The notes under the pieces were generated by a model that was not told where the DNA came from, did not search any database, and saw only the letters and a list, made by a program, of their open reading frames with translations. The position numbers were made by a program, and so were the translations under genes. From JAHJQZ01 sp963675235 (GTDB lineage: Bacteria; Pseudomonadota; Alphaproteobacteria; Rhizobiales; Devosiaceae), in the NCBI GenBank assembly GCA_963675235.2, contig CAXXFU010000004.1:496001-560000 (forward strand): a stretch of 64,000 nucleotides of DNA, in the 5' to 3' direction. Shown here one piece after another: positions 8,693 to 19,237 of this stretch. The first letter of the stretch is position 1. Each line of letters opens with the position of its first letter.

Positions 8693-9148
8693 ATGCTGGA
8701 GATCGGCCTTCAGATATTGCCCCACGGCGCCGGCCTCGACTTGCCGGCGCCACAATCGGCAGCGGCAGCCGGTGCCGATCTCCGCGCCGCGCTCGACCCG
8801 GACGAGATCGTCATGCTCGCGCCCGGGCAGCGCATGCTCATTCCCTGCGGCTTTGCCATGGCATTGCCGCAGGGCTACGAAGCCCAGGTTCGGCCGCGTT
8901 CCGGACTTGCAGCCAAACACGGCGTGACGGTGCTCAACACGCCGGGTACGATCGACGCGGACTATCGCGGTGAAGTGAAGGTCATCCTGATCAATCACGG
9001 CGATGAGGGCTTTCCAATCCGCCGCGGCGACCGCATCGCCCAGATGGTCGTGGCGCCGGTCACCGCCGTCAGTTTTTTTGCGACCGCCTCGCTCGATGAC
9101 ACGGAACGCGGCGCCGGCGGTTTTGGATCGACAGGACATGGCAACTAG
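8693..9148 (+). CDS. dut: Deoxyuridine 5'-triphosphate nucleotidohydrolase (dUTPase)
   Basis: The trimeric dUTPase hydrolyses dUTP to dUMP, keeping uracil out of DNA and supplying dTMP synthesis. The 151-residue product has the usual length. Motifs are visible in order: GADLRAAL (1), the PRSGLA-type loop (RPRSGLAAKHG, 2), LNTPGTIDADYRGE (3), RRGDRIAQMVV (4) and the glycine-rich C-terminal motif GAGGFGSTGHG (5). The ATG at 8693 lies 4 bp after the lipoprotein stop. Its last 11 bases overlap the next gene. Confidence 0.96.
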   Translation: MLEIGLQILPHGAGLDLPAPQSAAAAGADLRAALDPDEIVMLAPGQRMLIPCGFAMALPQGYEAQVRPRSGLAAKHGVTVLNTPGTIDADYRGEVKVILINHGDEGFPIRRGDRIAQMVVAPVTAVSFFATASLDDTERGAGGFGSTGHGN

Positions 9149-9905
9149 ACACCGGTTTTACACTTTGCGGCTGATGAGTGCGCTCATCGGCGCAATGGCG
9201 CTGGCGATGAGCGCCGGAGTGGCCCGTGCCGGCGATACGGCACTGATGGAGCCGATTGGCTATTCGGACAACCTCAGGTATTTCGCCTTCGAGGAATTCG
9301 GCGTTCAGGACGGGTCCGGATTCGCCTATTCGTCCATCTACATGATCGACCTCGCTCAGGATCGCTGGGTCGTCGGCACGCCGGTCCGCATCATCGCCGA
9401 AACAGAACAGGAAACCCTGGCCTCGGTACGCGACAGAGTCCACGAGGACGCCTCCGTGCGCCTTGTCGACCTCGGGATCGAGGTGCCCGCGCACCTGTTG
9501 GTCGCCAATGGCGACGGGGCTCTCGATGCCGATGCCAGCACCCTGAGCTTCGGACTGCCCGCCCCGGGCGCGCCGATGGAGCCCGATGGTCGCTACCAAT
9601 TGCAGCTGGAACAGTTTCCGGCCGAGTCCGGTGCGCCCTGCACAGACTGGTTCGGCGAAAGGGCGGTCGGGTTCATGCTCAAGCTTACCGACTACGCCCC
9701 GATGCGCGACGTCCACCGCGATGGCGTGCTGCCGCGCTCGCGCGGCTGCCCGGTTCACTACCGCATTCATTCGGTCTATGTGCCGTTCGGATCGCACAAC
9801 ATCGCCAGCGCCGTGGCTCTGATCTCGGTTTATGCGCACGGCTATGAGGGCCTTGACCGGCGCTTCATCGCCGTTGCCCTCGCCAAACTGCAGGTCGGGC
9901 TCTAG
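9138..9905 (+). CDS. DUF2259 predicted secreted protein
   Basis: The 255-residue product carries a signal peptide (hydrophobic LMSALIGAMALAMSAG, cleavage near ARA-GDTA) and then the DUF2259 pattern (GYSDNLRYFAFEEFGVQDGS, YSSIYMIDL). It is exported; its function is unknown. The ATG at 9138 overlaps the last 11 bases of dut, which suggests translational coupling. The frame is open further upstream, but that part only shadows dut in another frame. Confidence 0.85.
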   Translation: MATRHRFYTLRLMSALIGAMALAMSAGVARAGDTALMEPIGYSDNLRYFAFEEFGVQDGSGFAYSSIYMIDLAQDRWVVGTPVRIIAETEQETLASVRDRVHEDASVRLVDLGIEVPAHLLVANGDGALDADASTLSFGLPAPGAPMEPDGRYQLQLEQFPAESGAPCTDWFGERAVGFMLKLTDYAPMRDVHRDGVLPRSRGCPVHYRIHSVYVPFGSHNIASAVALISVYAHGYEGLDRRFIAVALAKLQVGL

Positions 9906-9943
9906 TCTCCACCGCAGTTCGGGAACTTGATGGAGACGGCGCT

Positions 9944-10714
9944 GTGAGCGACAAGATCAACGCCGGTCCCGGCCTGACGCCGGGTGAAGCCCGACGCTAT
10001 CAGCGTCACATCGTCCTCAAGGGACTGGGCGCGCCGGGCCAGAACCGGCTGAAGCAGGCGCGGGTGCTGGTCATCGGCGCCGGCGGGCTCGGTTCGCCGC
10101 TCCTGGCCTATCTGGTGGCGGCAGGCGTCGGCGAGATCGGCATCGCCGACCCGGACGAGGTGGCGCTGTCCAACCTGCAGCGCCAGATCATCCACACCGA
10201 ACAGGGCATCGGACGCAACAAGGCCGAGAGTGCCGCCGGTTTTGCCGCTCACCTCAACTCCGATGTTTCCGTCAAGCCGCTGCAAGTAGCGATCACCGCC
10301 GCAAACGGCGGCGTGCTGATGAGCCACTACGACATCATCGCCGATGGCACCGACACGTTCGAAGCGCGGGCCGAAATCGCCGCCCTGGCCGAACAGGCAC
10401 AAAAACCGCTGGTTGCCGGCGCCGTCTCGATGTTCGACGGCCAGGTGACGGTGCTGGCACCGCACCTGTTCGGCGCTGACAACAAACCGCTGCCGCGCTT
10501 CACGGACCTCTACCCCGAGACCCCGGACCCGGACTCCCTGCCCTCCTGCGAAGCAGTCGGCATCATCGGCGCCCTCACCGGTGTGATCGGCACGCTGATG
10601 GCGATGGAGGTCATCAAGCTCGCGACCGACATCGGCGAACCATTGCTTGGACGCCTGCTGATCTACGACAGCCGCGACGCCCGCTTCACCGAAATGAAAT
10701 ACCGGCGGCGGTGA
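9944..10714 (+). CDS. ThiF/MoeB/HesA-family E1-like adenylyltransferase
   Basis: Members adenylate the C-terminal glycine of ubiquitin-like sulfur carriers (ThiS, MoaD) so sulfur can be added in thiamine or molybdopterin synthesis. The 256-residue product has the ATP-binding motif GAGGLGSP, the LSNLQRQI segment with its conserved arginine, DGTDTFEAR, and the SCEAVGIIGAL segment holding the conserved cysteine. The paired CxxC zinc motifs of classic MoeB/ThiF are absent: the expected first pair reads PLPRFTDLYP here. GTG start at 9944 with a GGAGA site. Which carrier it serves cannot be told from this window. Confidence 0.88.
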   Translation: MSDKINAGPGLTPGEARRYQRHIVLKGLGAPGQNRLKQARVLVIGAGGLGSPLLAYLVAAGVGEIGIADPDEVALSNLQRQIIHTEQGIGRNKAESAAGFAAHLNSDVSVKPLQVAITAANGGVLMSHYDIIADGTDTFEARAEIAALAEQAQKPLVAGAVSMFDGQVTVLAPHLFGADNKPLPRFTDLYPETPDPDSLPSCEAVGIIGALTGVIGTLMAMEVIKLATDIGEPLLGRLLIYDSRDARFTEMKYRRR

Positions 10715-10744
10715 GATGGCACATGAAGGCATGCTTGCCAGTTC

Positions 10745-10782
10745 GTCATCCCCAGACTGATCGAGCATGACGCCGGGGATTC
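10745..10782. repeat. Degenerate REP-like palindrome between converging genes
   Basis: ATCCCC (10748-10753) and GGGGAT (10775-10780) form an inverted repeat preceded by CGTC, in the short gap between the ThiF-like gene and the edd stop. It looks like a weaker copy of the palindromes at 1748-1845 and 26436-26586, and may act as a bidirectional transcription end. Confidence 0.4.
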
Positions 10783-10792
10783 GGCAAAGACC

Positions 10793-12607
<1,815 letters not shown>

Positions 12608-12691
12608 GGGTTTTCCTTCATTGGGCGGCGCAATAGCCGGAGGGTCGTGGTCGCGGACCGGTTCCGGATTTCCGGAGACCCGGTGCGTCGA

Positions 12692-13387
12692 TCAGGGGCA
12701 CCAGTAGACGGTAACCGGCGTTTTAGTCTGGCGCAGCACGGCACGGATCGGCATCTCCGCGACCGGACCTTCGCCAAGCGCCTTCTCGAGTGTCTTGGCC
12801 TTGCCGTCGCCCTCGATATGGACGTAGAGCGCCCGCGTGTTCAAAAGGCACGGCAGGGTGAGTGTGACGCGCGGTTCCTCGGCGCCGGCAGCACTGAGCG
12901 CCAGTGCCGGACCGGGATCGGAAAGAGCCTGATCGAGCGTGTCGCCACCCGGGAAGAACGAAGCCGTGTGCCCGTCCCCACCCATGCCGAGAACGACGGT
13001 GTCGAATATCTCCGGCAGGCCGGACAGGCGCTGATTGGTTTCGGCTATGCGATCCGCATCCGGAACCTCGCCGCCCGAATAGAGCGGAATGAACCGCACT
13101 GCCGCTGCCGGTCCCTGCAACAGGTGATGCCTGACCAGTGCGGCATTGGAGCGGTCCGAGCTCTCATCGACCCAGCGCTCGTCGACCAGCGTCACGGTGA
13201 TCTTCGGCCAGTCGAGTTCGGCATGGCGAGCGAGCGCGGCAAAGAACAGCGCCGGCGTCGTGCCTCCTGAGACGGCAATGACCGCCTCGCCACGAGTGGC
13301 GATGCCGGCGGCCAGATCGGCGGCCACCTGGTCGGCGAAATTCTCCGCGAGTTCGTCGCGGCTTTTGTGGTCACGACGAACAAGCAT
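12692..13387 (-). CDS. pgl: 6-phosphogluconolactonase
   Basis: The enzyme hydrolyses 6-phosphogluconolactone to 6-phosphogluconate. The 231-residue product has the family motifs SGGTTPALFF, TLVDERWV and LGMGGDGHTASFFPG. Its ATG shares one base with the zwf stop (TGATG at 13385-13389), so translation is probably coupled to zwf. This places it between zwf and edd, the classical order for oxidation of glucose 6-phosphate into the Entner-Doudoroff pathway. Confidence 0.96.
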   Translation of the reverse strand: MLVRRDHKSRDELAENFADQVAADLAAGIATRGEAVIAVSGGTTPALFFAALARHAELDWPKITVTLVDERWVDESSDRSNAALVRHHLLQGPAAAVRFIPLYSGGEVPDADRIAETNQRLSGLPEIFDTVVLGMGGDGHTASFFPGGDTLDQALSDPGPALALSAAGAEEPRVTLTLPCLLNTRALYVHIEGDGKAKTLEKALGEGPVAEMPIRAVLRQTKTPVTVYWCP

Positions 13388-14868
13388 CAGAAATCGCTTT
13401 CTTCATGCCAGGTGCGACCATCGCGTTCGATCAGCGCCACCGAACCGGTCGGTCCCCAGGTGCCAGCGGTATAGGCCTGCGGCAGGTCGGAGGAATTGTC
13501 CCAGGCATTGCGGATCGGATCGACCCAGTTCCAGGCGGCTTCCAGCTCGTCGCGGCGCATGAACAGGGTCTGGTTGCCGCGAATGACGTCGGTCAGCAGC
13601 CGTTCATAGGCCTCGGGCATGCGGTCCTCGAAGGTCTGGGCGAAACTGAGGTTGAGGCTCACCTCCCTCAGGCGCATACCGCCGGGACCGGGATCCTTGG
13701 CCATCAGGAACAGCTTGACGCCCTCGTCCGGCTGCAGGCGGATGACCAGCTTGTTGGGCTGCTCGGTGCCTTCGGCGTCCATGAAGATCGAATGCGGGAT
13801 TTTGGAGAACTGCAAGACGATCTCGGAGACCTTGGCCGCCATGCGCTTGCCGGTGCGGATGTAGAATGGCACACCGGCCCAGCGCCAATTGTCGATCTCG
13901 GCCTTGAGCGCGACGAAGGTCTCGGTGCGCGAGCCCTTGCGGTCGTCGGGCAGTTCCTCCTGGTAGGAGGCGACCGAGGTCGTCTCGGATTTGACGCCGC
14001 GATACTGGCCACGCACCGAAACCTTGGAGATCGTCTCCTCGGTGATCGGCCTGAGCGAACGCAGCACCTTGAGCTTTTCGTCGCGCAGCGCATTGGCCTC
14101 GCCCGTCGCCGGCGGTTCCATGGCGACAAGGCACAACAGCTGCAGGATGTGGTTCTGGATCATGTCCCTGAGCGCGCCGCTGTCGTCGTAATAACCGCGC
14201 GTACCGGCGCCGACCGTCTCGGCCACCGAAATCTGCACGTGATCGATATGGGCCGAGTTCCAGATCGGCTCGAACAGGGCGTTGGCAAACCTGAGCGCCA
14301 ACAGGTTCTGCACCGTTTCCTTCCCGAGATAATGGTCGATGCGGTAGACCTGATCCTCGGAAAACACCCTGGCGACGGCGTCGTTGATCTCCATCGAGGA
14401 GTCGAGGTCGTGGCCGAGCGGCTTTTCAAGGACCACCCGGGCCGAGGGCCTCCAACAACCTGTCTCGGCGATGAATTCACAGATCTGTTCGAAAACCGAC
14501 GGCGCGACGGCGAGATAGAAGGCCCGGACAATTTTCTCGTCCTCGCGCAGCTGCGCCTTGAGATCGGCCCAGCCGTCTCGATCGGTCACGTCATTGGCGA
14601 CATAGGAAAAGCACGAGGCGAATTTCTCGATCGTCTCGTCGTCGAGATAGGCCGGGTCGACGAACTCGTTGACGGCGTCGCGCGCCACCTGCTGCATTTT
14701 TGCGTCGTCCCAGGTCGAGCGCGACACGCCGATGACGCGGGACTCCTCGCTCATCTGTCCGGCGCGGAAGCGGAAGTACAGCGCCGGAATGAGCTTGCGC
14801 CGCGTCAGGTCGCCGGTAGCGCCGAACACGACGTAGTCGAAACTTGGGACAGGTGCGATTCGTGCCAC
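13387..14868 (-). CDS. zwf: Glucose-6-phosphate 1-dehydrogenase
   Basis: Zwf oxidises glucose 6-phosphate to 6-phosphogluconolactone, producing NADPH or NADH. The 493-residue product has the nucleotide-binding GATGDLTRRKL near the N-terminus and the active-site signature RIDHYLGKE with the catalytic His. Start is GTG at 14868 with a GAGGAG site eight bases upstream. It is the second gene of the kinase-zwf-pgl-edd operon, 64 bp after the kinase stop. Confidence 0.97.
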   Translation of the reverse strand: MARIAPVPSFDYVVFGATGDLTRRKLIPALYFRFRAGQMSEESRVIGVSRSTWDDAKMQQVARDAVNEFVDPAYLDDETIEKFASCFSYVANDVTDRDGWADLKAQLREDEKIVRAFYLAVAPSVFEQICEFIAETGCWRPSARVVLEKPLGHDLDSSMEINDAVARVFSEDQVYRIDHYLGKETVQNLLALRFANALFEPIWNSAHIDHVQISVAETVGAGTRGYYDDSGALRDMIQNHILQLLCLVAMEPPATGEANALRDEKLKVLRSLRPITEETISKVSVRGQYRGVKSETTSVASYQEELPDDRKGSRTETFVALKAEIDNWRWAGVPFYIRTGKRMAAKVSEIVLQFSKIPHSIFMDAEGTEQPNKLVIRLQPDEGVKLFLMAKDPGPGGMRLREVSLNLSFAQTFEDRMPEAYERLLTDVIRGNQTLFMRRDELEAAWNWVDPIRNAWDNSSDLPQAYTAGTWGPTGSVALIERDGRTWHEESDF

Positions 14869-14932
14869 TGCAAATTCTCCTCGGGTGAGGCGGGAAGGAC
14901 ATGCCCCGCCCGGAATCGTTGCTATGGTCGGC

Positions 14933-15877
14933 CTATTGGCCGAAGTTCTGGCGGGCGAGGGTGATGGCGCCGCTCAATGACACCGGCTCTTCCTCGATGA
15001 TGATATCGCCGCAGCGGGCCTTGATATGCTTCATGATCGAGTGCCCGAAACCGCCGACAATGGCAATCGAGGAGACACCCCGAGCCTTGAACCACTCGAC
15101 ATATTGTTCGATTGCCTTGAGCTCGAATTCGAGCAGCTCGGTGGCGAGCGGGTCGCCCTTGGCGAGATATTCGGTGAACAGCATGGTGAACACGCCATAG
15201 TCGAACGGGCGGGCCGGCACCGGGTGGGTCGGCTTGGTGTCGCCGGGCAGCATGGCCTCGACCGAGGCGCGTGCCTTGGCGTTGTCGAACGACCAGGCCA
15301 TCAGCTTGTCGCCGTCATTGTCGAATTTCGCCATGACCGCTTCGGTCAGCGGCGTCGCCGGCTCGAGCCCGTCGAATGCCAGCAGCGACCGGCGCAGCAG
15401 TTCCCGTCCGAGAATGGCCCCGGACATGGTGTCGCCGACATAAAAGCCCCAGCCGCCGGACTGGATACGCTTGCCGTCGACCAGCGCCATCGCGGCCGAA
15501 CCGGTGCCGATGATCATCACACCGCCGTCGCCTTCGCCGTGTGCGCCGGCGCGGGCAATGTCGATATCGTCGAAGACGATAACGTTCTCGAGCGGGAAAT
15601 CGCGCTTGGCAAAGGCTTCACGGGCCGATTTCATCCGCGCACCCGCCATGCCGAGACAGGCCGCCGCCTTGTGCGATTCGGCGCGGTCGAGCCCGGCCTT
15701 GTCGAAGACGTCGGCGATCAGGTCGAGGACTGCCTCATAGGCGGCGTTGCCGCCGCGCACCTGCAGGTTGGACGGCTTGTCGGTCACCGCCTCGGCGAGG
15801 ATAGTGAGATTGGCGTCGGTCAGGCGCATGCGGCACTTGGTGCCTCCGCCGTCCACACCGATGAAATATCTGGGCAC
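14933..15877 (-). CDS. BadF/BadG-family sugar kinase (glucosamine/N-acetylglucosamine kinase-like)
   Basis: This is an ASKHA-fold kinase. The 314-residue product starts YFIGVDGGGTKCRMRL (phosphate-1 motif), has CLGMAGAR, MIIGTGSAAMAL (phosphate-2) and IVGGFGHSIM. The BadF-type group includes N-acetylglucosamine and glucosamine kinases. The GTG at 15877 is preferred over one seven codons upstream, because AAGGAG lies eight bases before it. As first gene of the zwf-pgl-edd operon it occupies the place of a glucokinase, so it may feed a hexose phosphate into the pathway. Substrate is not certain. Confidence 0.82.
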   Translation of the reverse strand: MPRYFIGVDGGGTKCRMRLTDANLTILAEAVTDKPSNLQVRGGNAAYEAVLDLIADVFDKAGLDRAESHKAAACLGMAGARMKSAREAFAKRDFPLENVIVFDDIDIARAGAHGEGDGGVMIIGTGSAAMALVDGKRIQSGGWGFYVGDTMSGAILGRELLRRSLLAFDGLEPATPLTEAVMAKFDNDGDKLMAWSFDNAKARASVEAMLPGDTKPTHPVPARPFDYGVFTMLFTEYLAKGDPLATELLEFELKAIEQYVEWFKARGVSSIAIVGGFGHSIMKHIKARCGDIIIEEEPVSLSGAITLARQNFGQ

Positions 15878-16198
15878 CGTTTGCGCTCCTTGGGGCACGT
15901 TGGCGGACCGAAGGGAATCCGCAATCGCACTGGCATGCGGCAGGGCCGGTTCCGGAATCCGGTCTTCGTGCCGGCACGGCGCGAAACCCGGGTCCCGGGG
16001 CTCTGCCCGGGGGGTGCCGGCGGCTGAGCCTGCCGGCTGGTCGCGCGGAACATAGTGCCAAAGCCGAAGCGGGAAAAGACCTCAAAACCGCCAGATTGCC
16101 CTGCATTCGCATGCAATCGCATTCATGTGCAGGCACCGTGAACGCGGACAAAGCACCGCCACCGTGCTAGTCAGGGCCCGAAGCGGAAAGGAGCGTCC
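15878..16198. other. Intergenic region with GC-rich palindromes, no gene seen
   Basis: This divergent gap lies between the sugar kinase and cobU. It holds GC-rich palindromes at about 15969-16045 (GTGCCGGCAC, then CCCGGG-type and CCGGC/GCCGG arms), similar in composition to the REP-like units elsewhere. I looked for a cobalamin riboswitch before cobU and did not find the B12-box core. Promoters for both flanking transcripts should be here but none is clear. Confidence 0.4.
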
Positions 16199-16735
16199 AT
16201 GTCAGCCGAGCATTTGTTCATCCTCGGGGGAACGCGTTCGGGCAAGACCTCGTTCGGCGAGGCGCTGGCGCTAAGGCTTGGCCACACGCCCGCCTATCTC
16301 GCCACCGCCGAGGCGCGGGATGGCGAGATGAGGGCGCGCGTCGCAGCGCATCGGACGGCACGGGCCGGGCGCTTCGCCACCATCGAGGAACCGCTTGACA
16401 TCGTCAGCGGGCTCGAAAAGGCGGCACGCGCCCATGACGTCGTGCTTGTTGACTGCCTGACCTTGTGGCTGTCCAATCTTCTCGAAGCCGAACGCGACAT
16501 CGAAGCCGAGACCGCCCACCTCGCCGAGGCCCTGCGCCAGATGGACGGGGTGCGGGCGATCCTGATCTCGAACGAGGTCGGTCTGGGTATCGTGCCGGAC
16601 AACGCCCTGGCACGGGACTTTCGCGACCATGCCGGCCGCATGAACCAGACCATCGCCAACGCCGCGTCCCACGCCTATTTCATCGCTGCCGGCTTGCCGC
16701 TGGTGCTCAAGGGCACGGCGCCGGACCAGCTCTGA
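16199..16735 (+). CDS. cobU: Adenosylcobinamide kinase / adenosylcobinamide-phosphate guanylyltransferase
   Basis: The bifunctional enzyme (CobP in aerobic-pathway naming) phosphorylates adenosylcobinamide and transfers GMP to it during nucleotide-loop assembly of vitamin B12. The 178-residue product has the P-loop GGTRSGKTSF, the guanylylation-region A.R..EMRARVAAHRTAR segment with its His, DCLTLWLSNLL and SNEVGLGIVP. The ATG at 16199 has an AAAGGAG site. No other cobalamin gene is nearby, so in this window it is a lone salvage or late-pathway gene. Confidence 0.95.
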   Translation: MSAEHLFILGGTRSGKTSFGEALALRLGHTPAYLATAEARDGEMRARVAAHRTARAGRFATIEEPLDIVSGLEKAARAHDVVLVDCLTLWLSNLLEAERDIEAETAHLAEALRQMDGVRAILISNEVGLGIVPDNALARDFRDHAGRMNQTIANAASHAYFIAAGLPLVLKGTAPDQL

Positions 16736-16747
16736 CGTGGCAAACAT

Positions 16748-16793
16748 GTGGTCGCGTTTTCGAACCGGGTAACCGGTGTCCACTTTCCCTGAA
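16748..16793. repeat. Dispersed intergenic repeat, copy 1
   Basis: The stretch starts GTGGTCG and continues TTCGAACCGG, CCGG, CCACTTT, CCTGAA. It matches 30071-30116 at 29 of 35 positions over the TTCGAACC...CCTGAA part. The pattern recalls a very common Hyphomicrobiales intergenic repeat built on AAAACCGG...CCACTTTTC. It lies just past the cobU stop. Confidence 0.6.
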
Positions 16794-16803
16794 AACGCTC
16801 CTG

Positions 16804-17031
16804 CTATCCTGCCGAGACGCCGTAGACGCGCCACAGCTTGAGCCCGAGCAGGGCCCAGGGCGCGAAATGGAACAGGAAGTCGAAGATGTCGATGGGACGA
16901 ACCAGCTGGCCCTGAAACAGCATGCGGGTCTTTTCAAACAGGTGCGGCTCGGGCATGAACGGCGCCAGCCCGAGGGTCAGCGCGAACAGCACGAACATGG
17001 TCAGCGGCGTGTTGTCGATGAAGGCAAACAT
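16804..17031 (-). CDS. Small conserved membrane protein
   Basis: The 75-residue product has two hydrophobic segments (TPLTMFVLFALTLGLAPF and FDFLFHFAPWALLGLKLW) separated by PEPHLFEKTRML..QLVRPIDIF. I recognise this core as a conserved short protein of alphaproteobacteria that is often labelled as a transporter without support. The ATG at 17031 is preferred over one six codons upstream. An AT-rich dyad lies immediately upstream. Function unknown. Confidence 0.7.
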   Translation of the reverse strand: MFAFIDNTPLTMFVLFALTLGLAPFMPEPHLFEKTRMLFQGQLVRPIDIFDFLFHFAPWALLGLKLWRVYGVSAG

Positions 17032-17054
17032 CCGGATATCTCTTTGCAAATTAG

Positions 17055-17076
17055 ATTATTCGTATAATTGAATAAT
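17055..17076. promoter_or_regulatory. AT-rich inverted repeat, candidate operator
   Basis: Perfect 7-bp arms ATTATTC (17055-17061) and GAATAAT (17070-17076), separated by eight AT-rich bases, stand out in a GC-rich chromosome 24 bp before the small membrane protein gene. ArsR-type and similar repressors bind dyads of this shape; no regulator gene is adjacent, so the binding protein is unknown. Confidence 0.4.
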
Positions 17077-17198
17077 GTAGACAGGCGTCAGGATCAAGTG
17101 CCCTCGAGCAATCCGCGACGCGGACAGGATCACGATCGCGTCAGAAGGCGCGACTTCGGATCCGGCGACCCGAATCCGGACACGCTCGCGATGTGCCC

Positions 17199-18050
17199 TC
17201 AGTCGATGCCGATTTCCGGCAGGTTGTAGAATTCGCGGATGACGTTCCAGCCTTGTTCCGCCGTGTCGACGGTGGTGAACAGCTTGGAATCGCCGGGCGA
17301 AATCGTGCCTTCCTCCTCCAGAACCTCGAGGTTGAGGGCACGATCCCAGAAGCTCTTGCCGAACAGCAGCATCGGCACGCGGTCCATGCGCTGGGTCTGG
17401 ATCAAGGTCAGCGTCTCAAAGAATTCGTCAAGCGTGCCGAATCCGCCGGGGAAGATCGCCACTGCCTTGGCGCGCATGAGGAAGTGGATCTTCCTGACGG
17501 CGAAATAGTGGAAATTGAAGCACAGCTCGGGCGTGATGTAGAGGTTCGGCGCCTGTTCGTGCGGCAGAACGACATTGAGCCCGATGGTCGGGGCTCCCAT
17601 TTCGACAGCGCCGCGATTACCCGCTTCCATGACGCCGGGACCGCCGCCGGTCACCACGACATATTCCTTGTAGTCGAGGCTTTCCGAGGTCCGGGCCGCA
17701 TATTGGGCGAAGCGCCTCGCCTCTTCGTAGTAACGCGAATTGGCCTTGAGCCGCTCGCGCGCCTTTTCGGTCACCGCCGAATGCGGTTCCTCGCCGGGTG
17801 CCGGTATGCGCGCGCCGCCGAACAGCACGATTGTCGAATTGATGCCCAGTTCCTTGAGCTTCAACTCGGGCTTCATGAATTCGAGTTGCAGGCGCACGCC
17901 ACGCATGTCGGACGAATACAGGAAATCCTCGTCGGTCAGCGCCAGCCGATAGGCCGGTGATTCGGTCTGCGGCGTGATCGGCGTGTGGCGGGCGGCATCG
18001 ATGTCCTGGACCGAGGTCCGCAAGGGAGTGTGATGATTGACGCGCGCCAT
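17199..18050 (-). CDS. LOG-family (TIGR00730-type) Rossmann-fold protein
   Basis: LOG-family proteins are nucleotide-binding; characterised members cleave cytokinin ribotides or other nucleoside monophosphates. The 283-residue product has GGGPGVMEAGNRGA and FPGGFGTLDEFFE, the two phosphate-binding and catalytic motifs of the family. It is longer than plant-type LOG (about 200 residues), with an extra N-terminal region of about 90 residues. The ATG at 18050 follows a strong GAGGAGG site; open codons before it are not conserved-looking. It is divergent from the DUF817 gene. The natural substrate is not known. Confidence 0.85.
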   Translation of the reverse strand: MARVNHHTPLRTSVQDIDAARHTPITPQTESPAYRLALTDEDFLYSSDMRGVRLQLEFMKPELKLKELGINSTIVLFGGARIPAPGEEPHSAVTEKARERLKANSRYYEEARRFAQYAARTSESLDYKEYVVVTGGGPGVMEAGNRGAVEMGAPTIGLNVVLPHEQAPNLYITPELCFNFHYFAVRKIHFLMRAKAVAIFPGGFGTLDEFFETLTLIQTQRMDRVPMLLFGKSFWDRALNLEVLEEEGTISPGDSKLFTTVDTAEQGWNVIREFYNLPEIGID

Positions 18051-18225
18051 ATTTTCCTCCTCGGAAACTGTTCTGATGTCGGGAACGGCTTCCGGACTGA
18101 CCTTGCCGAGCCGTTTTGAGGCAAACCGATGAATTCCGGTTCCTGAACGGAGTCGGCGTTTCGAATTCAAGCCTGCCAAACAACCGTTAAGGCTCCGTGG
18201 CAAACGCGCGCAAAGGGACCAAAGT

Positions 18226-19170
18226 TTGACCGACACACCTGAGGTCCCTGCCGCAGTGGATGCCGTCGACCGCGATTCCGAGACGAAACCGGCCGCGGGC
18301 GGGCGCGGATTCACTTCCGTCGAGGCCCGCATCGACGCGGCGGCACGCTTCGCGCTCGACCGCCTGCCCAGGTCCGGCCCCGCGGCCTGGGGTGTCGAAT
18401 TCGTCGCTTTTGGGCTCAAGCAGGCGTGGGCTTGCCTGTTCGGCGGGGTGATGGTTGGACTAATGATCGTCACCAGCTGGCTGTGGCCGGCCGATGCGCC
18501 GCTCCAACGCTACGACTTCCTGTTCCTGGCCGCCCTTTTCACCCAGGCCACCCTCATCGTGCTGAAACTCGAAACCCTCAAGGAAGCCCAGATCATCCTG
18601 GTCTTTCACCTCGCCGGCACGGTGATGGAACTGTTCAAGACCGCCGCGGGCTCCTGGGCCTATCCGGAATTGGCGTTTTTCCGCATTGCCGGCGTGCCGC
18701 TGTTTTCCGGCTTCATGTATGCCTCGGTCGGCTCCTACATGGCGCGGGTGACGCGGGTGTTCGACATCCGCCTGAGCGCCTATCCGCCGCTCTGGGCGAG
18801 CTATCTCCTTGCCGCCGCCATCTATGTCAATTTCTTCGCCCATCACTACATTTGGGACCTACGCCACGTCCTGTTTGCCGCGATCGCCGTTGTCTTCTGG
18901 CGCTCGGGCCTTCACTTCCGCGTCTACAGGCGCTGGCGGCGCATGCCTCTGCTCGTCGGTTTCGGGCTGGTCACCTTCTTCATCTGGCTGGCCGAAAATT
19001 TCGGCACGCTGACCAAGACCTGGCTTTACCCGAACCAGACGCATGGTTGGGTGCCGGTGGGACCAGAGAAATTCGGGTCCTGGTTCCTTTTGATGATCAT
19101 TTCGGTGGTGCTGGTGACGCTGGTTCATCCACCCCGCAAGCCCGATATGACGCACGCTGAGGCGCCCTGA
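18226..19170 (+). CDS. DUF817 integral membrane protein
   Basis: The 314-residue product has about seven or eight membrane segments after a polar N-terminus of roughly 65 residues. The conserved DUF817 block is clear: PLFSGFMYASVGSYMARV, and later WLAENFGTLTKTWLYP. Function unknown; the family is widespread in proteobacteria. The apparent start is TTG at 18226, with GGGA upstream, so the exact N-terminus is uncertain. It lies 67 bp before dapD on the same strand. Confidence 0.85.
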   Translation: MTDTPEVPAAVDAVDRDSETKPAAGGRGFTSVEARIDAAARFALDRLPRSGPAAWGVEFVAFGLKQAWACLFGGVMVGLMIVTSWLWPADAPLQRYDFLFLAALFTQATLIVLKLETLKEAQIILVFHLAGTVMELFKTAAGSWAYPELAFFRIAGVPLFSGFMYASVGSYMARVTRVFDIRLSAYPPLWASYLLAAAIYVNFFAHHYIWDLRHVLFAAIAVVFWRSGLHFRVYRRWRRMPLLVGFGLVTFFIWLAENFGTLTKTWLYPNQTHGWVPVGPEKFGSWFLLMIISVVLVTLVHPPRKPDMTHAEAP

Positions 19171-19237
19171 CGCCTTTTCCTTTCAGCCCCATGCGGCTAT
19201 ATGGTCCCGCCCCCTCAAAACCGGAGACCAAGTACAC

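Noticed and set aside
16020..16198. Possible cobalamin riboswitch upstream of cobU
   Set aside because: The conserved B12-box and core elements were looked for and not found.
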